Shown in pieces: positions 6,564-10,547 of a DNA stretch of 10,547 bases (its first letter is position 1; each line of letters begins with the position of its first letter). This DNA comes from Candidatus Iainarchaeum sp. (GTDB lineage Archaea; Iainarchaeota; Iainarchaeia; Iainarchaeales; JAAZKV01). The stretch covers positions 1 through 10,547 of the forward strand of contig JAQVAR010000024.1 in the NCBI GenBank assembly GCA_028690725.1. Reading direction: 5' to 3'. The notes beneath the pieces are model-generated. The model was given only the letters and a program-made list of their open reading frames with translations, did no database searches and was not told the DNA's origin. The translations under genes and the position numbers were made by a program.

Positions 6564-6590
6564 AATTCTTAACTTTTTTTTGTTAGAATT
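6564..6590 (-). repeat. Imperfect inverted repeat with homopolymer loop between rps28e and rpl24e
   Basis: AATTCTTAAC (6564-6573) and GTTAGAATT (6582-6590) pair with one bulged base around an eight-base T loop (A8 on the transcribed strand). More A/T homopolymer follows at 6591-6608. It lies in the 76-base gap before eL24. On the minus strand the flank is A-rich, not T-rich, so it is not a conventional terminator in the direction of transcription. It may be chance in such AT-rich sequence. Confidence 0.35.
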
Positions 6591-6618
6591 TTTTTTTTAA
6601 TTTTTTTTGGGAATCAAT

Positions 6619-6828
6619 TTATGCTTTAATTTCTTTTGCTTCCCTTTCAGTGTCTAATAATAAAATAACATCTCCTTTTCGGATTATTCCAAGAGTATTT
6701 CTTCTTTTTACTCTTCCCTTTTCTGGGCCTTCTAAAATCCTACACAGTATTTGTGTTATTTCACCATGAACACCAGTTGATTTAACAACTTCTACAACTT
6801 CTGCCGGGGTTCCTCTTTCATTTGCCAT
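6619..6828 (-). CDS. rps28e: Small-subunit ribosomal protein eS28 (S28e)
   Basis: The 69-residue OB-fold protein reads PAEVVEVVKSTGVHGEITQ then RILEGPEKGRVKRRN, and ends with DVILLLDTEREAKEIKA. GVHGEITQ and the RxxLEGxxKGRxxRRN pattern are diagnostic for S28e. It lies at the mRNA exit region of the small subunit. The start ATG at 6828 is supported by AGGTGA at 6834-6839, which overlaps the TAG stop of the L7Ae gene. The two genes are nine bases apart, so expression is probably coupled. L7Ae-S28e-L24e is a conserved archaeal gene order. Confidence 0.95.
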   Translation of the reverse strand: MANERGTPAEVVEVVKSTGVHGEITQILCRILEGPEKGRVKRRNTLGIIRKGDVILLLDTEREAKEIKA

Positions 6829-6837
6829 TCAATTCAC

Positions 6838-7197
6838 CTATTTTTTTAATTCCTTTATTTTTGCTGCTAAATCTTTTATTTCATTTTCAGCAGAACTTTC
6901 TATTATTGCGATTGCTGATGTTGCCATTCTCAATCCTGCTTTTTCTCCAAGTTCTTTTCTTGTTTCAATATATGAACAAGCAACATTTTTTTCATTACAA
7001 AGAATTGGTATGTGCATTACTAACTCTATTGGTGAAACATCTTCTGCTACAACAACTAATTTAGCATTTCCTCTTTCAATTGCTTTTGTTACTTCGTTTA
7101 AACCTGCTTTTATTTTTCCTTTAGCAGATTTTTCTATTATTGTTTTTGTTTTATCTTTTAATTCTTTACTTAATTCAATCTTAATATATTCCGCCAT
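6838..7197 (-). CDS. rpl7ae: Ribosomal protein L7Ae, kink-turn RNA-binding protein
   Basis: The 119-residue product has the L7Ae/L30e/S12e fold. GLNEVTKAIERGNAKLVVVAEDVSP carries N34, E35 and K38, which contact the G·A pairs of kink-turns. ILCNEKNVACSYIETRKELGEKAGL follows and sets specificity. In archaea L7Ae belongs to the large subunit and to C/D and H/ACA ribonucleoproteins and RNase P. The ATG at 7197 is chosen because MAEYIKIELS matches family N-termini and a strong GGAGGTG (7204-7210) stands six bases before it. An upstream GTG at 7242 would add 15 residues with no family support and would read through that ribosome binding site. The gene opens the large ribosomal/translation train and is preceded by an unusual GC-rich leader. 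Confidence 0.95.
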   Translation of the reverse strand: MAEYIKIELSKELKDKTKTIIEKSAKGKIKAGLNEVTKAIERGNAKLVVVAEDVSPIELVMHIPILCNEKNVACSYIETRKELGEKAGLRMATSAIAIIESSAENEIKDLAAKIKELKK

Positions 7198-7203
7198 TAA
7201 ATA

Positions 7204-7340
7204 CACCTCCACATCAACTGCAGAACTGTTCAGCCAGTTCACATCTGGGTGCCATTTTCGCTCTAAAGCTCAATGTCACTTGCTTGCTATTCGCTGTCAA
7301 TTCACACATCTGTTTCATTGGCAGAAACTAGATACTTTGT
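7204..7340 (-). ncRNA. Structured GC-rich leader of rpl7ae (candidate regulatory RNA)
   Basis: Between the L7Ae start and its likely transcription start (about 7340) lie some 140 non-coding bases. By hand count 57 of 130 bases in 7201-7330 are G or C (44%), far above the surrounding sequence. The minus strand can form three hairpins. Hairpin 1 pairs GTTTC/GAAAC (7324-7328 with 7312-7316) around a 7-base loop. Hairpin 2 is a longer stem at 7249-7279: GTG/CAC, CATT/AATG, GCT/AGC, with a tandem GA/GAA internal loop. Hairpin 3 directly abuts it, CCAG/CTGG at 7234-7248 with a 7-base loop. L7Ae recognises tandem G·A elements and is known to regulate its own message through a 5'-UTR kink-turn in some archaea. 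Autoregulation is therefore plausible but unproven. No known RNA family is recognised. Confidence 0.45.
7235..7312 (-). repeat. Two near-identical motifs in the rpl7ae leader
   Basis: On the minus strand CAGATGTGTGAATTG (7298-7312) and CAGATGTGAACTG (7235-7247) are direct repeats differing by a two-base insertion and one transition, with 50 bases between them. The second forms a CCAG/CTGG hairpin. The first can form only a weak version with a G-T pair. They flank the central 7249-7279 stem. Confidence 0.5.
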
Positions 7341-7362
7341 ATGAAATTATCTAATAAAAAAC

Positions 7363-7370
7363 TTTAAAAA
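7363..7370 (-). promoter_or_regulatory. TATA-like box for the rpl7ae gene train
   Basis: The minus strand reads TTTTTAAAG around 7362-7370. A transcript starting about 25 bases later, near 7340, would include the whole GC-rich leader. The reverse complement of the plus-strand box at 7375-7382 (TATTTAAG) is an alternative, so the exact box is uncertain. Confidence 0.4.
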
Positions 7371-7374
7371 CGTG

Positions 7375-7414
7375 CTTAAATACTATTTTTCACAACAAAA
7401 CCATTATGTATAAG
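7375..7414 (+). promoter_or_regulatory. TATA-like boxes for the plus-strand gene
   Basis: Two candidates precede the gene at 7456. CTTAAATAC at 7375-7383 is closest to the archaeal consensus and predicts a leader of about 50 bases. TATGTATAAG at 7405-7414 predicts about 20 bases. No Shine-Dalgarno is visible before the ATG. The region is shared with the divergent rpl7ae promoter. Confidence 0.4.
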
Positions 7415-7455
7415 TAGTAGTTAGTTTTTTATTTCTTGTATTCACTATTCTATTA

Positions 7456-8001
7456 ATGGTTGTTAAAAATACTTTGAATAAGAAATTTAATTTTCGTAAA
7501 AGGGCCCTTATGGCTGGTGTTGCTATTGGTTTGGGTGCTGCTACTTTTTTTGGAGGACATAAAATTTTAAAGAATAGAGTAGAACATAGAGCAAGTCTTG
7601 TTAACATTGAGAGAATAATTTCTAATAATCCTTCAATAAATAATCCTAAATTAATGTCAAAAATTGTTAATATTTATGGTTGGAATCCTTCAACTTCTAA
7701 TGGTCTTGCGAGAATAAATTTTGTTAATGAAGTTTCTAAGAGAGCGGGTATTTCTCCTGCTAAAGTAATGTTTACTATTGAAAAAAATAGTTTTGATAAA
7801 CATCATTTTCTTGCTCTTAAAAATAGATTAAATCATTTGAAAGGTGTTGATTCTAATTATGCTGAAAGAGTTAACAGAATTATTTCTGTGCTGAATGTTT
7901 GTTTAAAAGTTGATCCAAAACTTTCTATTGAATTAGCAAATGAAATAAAATCAAAAAGAGGATCTGTTAATAAAATAAAAAAACTTGTAGAACAGGAATA
8001 A
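7456..8001 (+). CDS. Unrecognised membrane-anchored protein
   Basis: I do not recognise this 181-residue protein. It begins with a basic stretch (K4, K9, K10, R14, K15, R16), then a small-residue-rich hydrophobic segment at about 17-34 (ALMAGVAIGLGAATFFGG), which looks like a single membrane anchor or uncleaved signal. The following HKILKNRVEHR is also basic, so topology is unclear. Residues 47-181 look mostly helical and soluble, with many N, K and S, a GWNPSTSNG turn, KRAGISPAKVMFTIEKNSF, and a K-rich end (IKSKRGSVNKIKKLVEQE). No cysteine or histidine metal cluster is seen (one cysteine in the whole protein). It is the only plus-strand gene, diverges from rpl7ae and ends one base from the gltX stop. 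Codon use looks like its neighbours. Its reality rests on length, start position and a TATA box upstream. Confidence 0.7.
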   Translation: MVVKNTLNKKFNFRKRALMAGVAIGLGAATFFGGHKILKNRVEHRASLVNIERIISNNPSINNPKLMSKIVNIYGWNPSTSNGLARINFVNEVSKRAGISPAKVMFTIEKNSFDKHHFLALKNRLNHLKGVDSNYAERVNRIISVLNVCLKVDPKLSIELANEIKSKRGSVNKIKKLVEQE

Positions 8002-8002
8002 T

Positions 8003-9700
8003 TTATTTGTGTGCAAATACGCAGTAGACTTCTCTTGTTTTATTGTCTATTCTTACATATCCGATTCCATTGAAAAATATTACATTTCCTTCTTTTTCAT
8101 TTTGTATGTTTGGAACACTCATTCCAATTTTTTCTTTTCCATCAGCCATCAAAATTTTTACGTCAATAAATTCTTTTAACCAGTCAATTGTTTTGTAGCC
8201 TGTTTTTTCATAACTAATAAATCTTCCTTTTGCTCCAAAATCTCCTATTTCTTCTATCTTAACATTAAATCCTTCTTTAAATCTAATATTTTCTCCTACT
8301 CTAATATTTTTAATTTCTTTTTTGTCTACAACAAATTTTTGTATTGGTTCTTCTAACAAAAGTTCTTGTTCGTAAGCATTTGTTTTTCCTTTCATAAAAT
8401 TAATTATTTCTATTTCAAGTCCTTCTTCTATAAAAGGATAATTTTTTACTTCTCCCAAAAATTTTTTGTTTGATGAACCAAAATTTTCTAATCCTATCTT
8501 TGCATCATTTGGATTTAATCCTAATTGTAATATTACTTTTCTTATTGTTTCTGGTCTGAATCCTCTTCTTCTAAAAGATTTTATTGTTGCTAATCTCGGA
8601 TCATCGTCTCTTTTTAATCCTTCTTTTTCCATTAACAATTTTATTTTGCTCTTGCTTAATATCATATCAGCAACTTTTGTTATTTTTCCGTGGTACATTG
8701 TGTGTGGGTATTTCCACTTAAAATAATCATATAAATATTTTTGTTTTTTTTCATTTTGTATGTGTTCTTGTCCACGTATAATAAAATTTATTTTCATTTC
8801 GTGATCATCTATTGATGATGCTAAATTATATGATGGCCATACATGATATTTGTGTGTTTTTTTGTTTGGGTGTTTTGTTGGGTCATCAACTATTTTTGCT
8901 AACCACCAATCTCTTGTACTAGAATCTTTATCTTCTAAATTTGTTTTTAATCTTACTACACAACTTCCTTCTTTTAATTTTCCTTTAACCATTTCTTTCC
9001 AATGTTTAATTTGTTCTCTTGCTTTTTTTTCTCTACATTCGCATGCTTTTCCTTCCCAAATTTTTTTTCTCCATTCTTCTGGTTTGCAAAAACAGATATA
9101 TGCTTTTTCTTCTGCGATTAATTGTTCAACTATTTTTAAGTATCTTCCAATATTATCTGATTGTCTTTTTATTTCATGAATTTTTATCTCAAGCCATTCA
9201 AAATCTTTTTGAAATTCTTCTTCTATTCCTTTTTCTGGAATTTTTATTTTTGGATCAGTATCATCAAATCTTAGAATATATTTTCCACCATATTTTTTTA
9301 CATATTCATCTAATAATATGTATGGTCTTGCATGTCCAAAATGCATTGCTCCTGTGGGGCAAGGGGCTGCTCTAGTAATTAATTTTTCTTCTTCTAACCA
9401 ATTTAGTTCTGGAAGCGTTTTTTCTTTTTCAACTTGTTTTAATTCCCAACCACTTTTTTCAAAAAGATAATATTCTTCTTCTATCTCTTCTTTTTTCATT
9501 TTGTTTGTTTTTTCAATAACTTCTTTTACTATTGGTATTGCTTGGCCTATTATTGTTTCTGGTAATATTGCTTTTACTTTTCCGATTACTGCTCCAATTT
9601 CTGCTTTTCCTTTGTGTTCAAAACAATTTTTTATAGCATATTTGTATGCTATTCTTTTGATTTCATTAATGCCTTTTCCAGGAATCTTTATTTCTTGCAT
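8003..9700 (-). CDS. gltX: Glutamyl-tRNA synthetase, archaeal type
   Basis: The 565-residue class I synthetase charges tRNA with glutamate. After an archaeal N-terminal helical segment (1-105) comes ITRAAPCPTGAMHFGHARPY, with the HIGH motif as HFGH (120-123). Then come FDDTDP (145-150) and a C-x-C...C-x-C zinc insertion (C203, C205, C220, C222). HVWPSYNLASSIDDHEM and IIRGQEH form the tRNA/adenylate region, and LSKSK (348-352) is the KMSKS equivalent. A beta-barrel anticodon-binding part follows, as in archaeal GluRS and GlnRS. Archaea make Gln-tRNA by the amidation route, so GluRS, probably non-discriminating, is preferred over GlnRS. No ribosome binding site precedes the ATG at 9700. The stop is one base from that of the convergent gene at 7456-8001. 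Confidence 0.93.
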   Translation of the reverse strand: MQEIKIPGKGINEIKRIAYKYAIKNCFEHKGKAEIGAVIGKVKAILPETIIGQAIPIVKEVIEKTNKMKKEEIEEEYYLFEKSGWELKQVEKEKTLPELNWLEEEKLITRAAPCPTGAMHFGHARPYILLDEYVKKYGGKYILRFDDTDPKIKIPEKGIEEEFQKDFEWLEIKIHEIKRQSDNIGRYLKIVEQLIAEEKAYICFCKPEEWRKKIWEGKACECREKKAREQIKHWKEMVKGKLKEGSCVVRLKTNLEDKDSSTRDWWLAKIVDDPTKHPNKKTHKYHVWPSYNLASSIDDHEMKINFIIRGQEHIQNEKKQKYLYDYFKWKYPHTMYHGKITKVADMILSKSKIKLLMEKEGLKRDDDPRLATIKSFRRRGFRPETIRKVILQLGLNPNDAKIGLENFGSSNKKFLGEVKNYPFIEEGLEIEIINFMKGKTNAYEQELLLEEPIQKFVVDKKEIKNIRVGENIRFKEGFNVKIEEIGDFGAKGRFISYEKTGYKTIDWLKEFIDVKILMADGKEKIGMSVPNIQNEKEGNVIFFNGIGYVRIDNKTREVYCVFAHK

Positions 9701-9738
9701 TATAAGATTATTAAAATAAGGTTTATTATTGTTATTGA

Positions 9739-9746
9739 TTTTAAAA
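9739..9746 (-). promoter_or_regulatory. Possible TATA box for gltX
   Basis: TTTTAAAA on the minus strand lies in the 57-base gap between the trmB-like gene and gltX. It would give a start near 9716 and a short leader without a Shine-Dalgarno. The gap is almost wholly A/T, so the box may be fortuitous. Confidence 0.25.
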
Positions 9747-9757
9747 TTTTTTTTATA

Positions 9758-10498
9758 CTAATATTTTTTTGCTTTTTCCCAGTGTGTGTCAAAATAATGT
9801 GTTAATGCATTTGCTATTGGTGCGCTATCATTTAATATTGTAAAATGATAATCTGGTTTTTCTTTTTTAAAATCACTTATTGCTAGTACTACTTTTTTAT
9901 TATCTATTATAAAAGCATTCAAACCGTGGTTTAATTGTTTTACCTCTAATATATCTTTTAATTTTTTTGATTGGTTTGAATTAATTAATCTAATTTTTAT
10001 TTTTTTTTCTAATGCATTTTTTAATGAATCTTGTATTATTACATTTTCATCTGTTATTTCTGTTAGCCCGTGAATACTACTTTTTGCTTTTTCTATTTCT
10101 TGTCCCAAAATTCTTTCAAAATCTTGCTTGTCTTTTACCTTCATTATTTTTTCGCCTTTTTCTTCAATGCTATCGTCTAAAACAATTTCTTTTTTAAATT
10201 TACTTGCTTCATTTTCAAGCACATTTAATTGACTTTTCTTATCACTCATTAATGTATCAATTGCTCTTTCGGGTTCTATTGCTCTATAAAGTTTTGGACG
10301 CCCTTTTATTTCAATTAGCAATCCTTTTTGTATTAGTTTTTCAAGAACATCATATACCCTCGTTTTTGGAACTTGTGCTACTCTAGAAATTACTGGTGCT
10401 TCTGCTTCCCTTAATTTAAATAAAGTATTAAGCGTTTTTGCCTCGTATTCAGTAAGACCCAATCTCTCTAAAAGATAATATGCATTAGAATTAACCAC
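9758..10498 (-). CDS. TrmB-family transcriptional regulator
   Basis: The 246-residue protein starts with a winged helix-turn-helix: YYLLERLGLTEYEAKTLNTL, then VISRVAQVPKTRVYDVLEKL and GRPKLYRAIEPERA, the standard TrmB DNA-binding pattern. A short coiled segment (about 85-110) follows, then an effector/phospholipase-D-like domain (IHGLTEITDENVI, KIKIRLINSNQ, GLNAFIIDNKKVVLAISDFK) and the family-typical end FDTHWEKAKKY. TrmB proteins usually sense sugars or other metabolites, but the ligand here cannot be read. The start is GTG at 10496-10498, with GAGGGG (10505-10510) six bases before it. An in-frame ATG at 10534 would sit directly after the TATA box and ahead of the likely transcription start. 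The neighbour gltX gives no clue to the regulon. Confidence 0.88.
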   Translation of the reverse strand: MVNSNAYYLLERLGLTEYEAKTLNTLFKLREAEAPVISRVAQVPKTRVYDVLEKLIQKGLLIEIKGRPKLYRAIEPERAIDTLMSDKKSQLNVLENEASKFKKEIVLDDSIEEKGEKIMKVKDKQDFERILGQEIEKAKSSIHGLTEITDENVIIQDSLKNALEKKIKIRLINSNQSKKLKDILEVKQLNHGLNAFIIDNKKVVLAISDFKKEKPDYHFTILNDSAPIANALTHYFDTHWEKAKKY

Positions 10499-10535
10499 TA
10501 AAAACCCCTCTATACTATAACTTAAGTAAAACAAG

Positions 10536-10543
10536 TATTTAAA
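10536..10543 (-). promoter_or_regulatory. TATA box of the trmB-like gene
   Basis: A consensus TTTAAATA is read on the minus strand. It predicts a transcript start near 10514, just before GAGGGG (10505-10510) and the GTG start at 10498. The combination of TATA, short leader, ribosome binding site and GTG is the clearest promoter in the window. A TrmB protein could autoregulate here, but I see no clear operator palindrome. Confidence 0.6.
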
Positions 10544-10547
10544 TTTA

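Noticed and set aside
7198..7242. N-terminal extension of L7Ae from GTG at 7242
   Set aside because: It would add 15 residues not seen in the family and would translate through a strong GGAGGTG that is ideally placed for the ATG at 7197.
7211..7330. tRNA gene in the GC-rich stretch before L7Ae
   Set aside because: CCAG-TTCACAT-CTGG on the plus strand resembles a T arm, but the loop lacks the invariant A58. No acceptor, D or anticodon stems fit on either strand.
7211..7330. C/D box guide RNA in the L7Ae leader
   Set aside because: Only one CTGA is present, and no RUGAUGA box stands at a usable distance. C-box-like TTGATG near 7212-7217 does not form a proper kink-turn with it.
7404..7607. 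Minus-strand 67-codon frame opposite the start of the plus-strand gene
   Set aside because: It overlaps the promoter and N-terminus of the 7456 gene, shows no recognisable protein pattern, and has no convincing ribosome binding site.
10499..10534. Longer TrmB start at ATG 10534
   Set aside because: The ATG abuts a consensus TATA box, so it lies before the expected transcript start. GTG at 10498 has GAGGGG at the right distance.
1..10547. CRISPR array, insertion sequence, integrase site or defence island
   Set aside because: No regularly spaced repeats, transposase or recombinase motifs or terminal inverted repeats were found. The content is core housekeeping apart from one unknown gene and the CPBP protease.

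Overview
The window is a slice of an AT-rich archaeal chromosome. It carries archaeal-type information genes only: RNA polymerase Rpo7, Spt4, aIF2 gamma, aIF5B, ribosomal proteins eS6, eS24, eS27/eS31, eS28, eL24 and L7Ae. Archaeal TATA boxes and GGTGA/GGAGG ribosome binding sites are also present. The very low GC, short proteins, lysine-rich tails and compact spacing resemble DPANN archaea such as Pacearchaeota or Woesearchaeota. That placement is an inference, not a proof.

Layout, read in the direction of transcription (almost everything is on the minus strand). At the right end is a TrmB-family regulator (9758-10498), then glutamyl-tRNA synthetase (8003-9700). The only plus-strand gene (7456-8001) encodes an unrecognised membrane-anchored protein and converges on gltX with one base between the stop codons. 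A 258-base divergent intergenic region (7198-7455) follows. It holds promoters for both sides and a GC-rich, foldable leader in front of L7Ae. From there a long gene train runs L7Ae, eS28, eL24, Ndk, aIF5B, eS6, aIF2 gamma and a Fcf1-like PIN nuclease. After a short promoter gap it continues with Rpo7, Spt4, eS24 and eS27/eS31. At the left edge is the N-terminal part of a CPBP (CAAX/Abi) membrane protease with its own, probably leaderless, promoter.

The train joins two gene clusters widely conserved in archaea: L7Ae-S28e-L24e-Ndk-IF5B, and S6e-aIF2gamma-PIN-Rpo7-Spt4-S24e-S27ae. Together the products supply ribosomal subunit proteins, the GTPases for initiator tRNA delivery and subunit joining, nucleotide triphosphates, an rRNA-processing nuclease candidate, and two transcription components. 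Most internal spacings are 2-20 bases or overlaps, and several ribosome binding sites overlap the stop codon of the gene before.

I see no defence system, mobile element, CRISPR array or tRNA. The features most worth a second look are the structured L7Ae leader, a perfect 10-bp hairpin followed by a T-rich tract between eS6 and aIF2 gamma, an aIF2 gamma lacking its zinc-knuckle cysteines, and the unrecognised plus-strand membrane protein.
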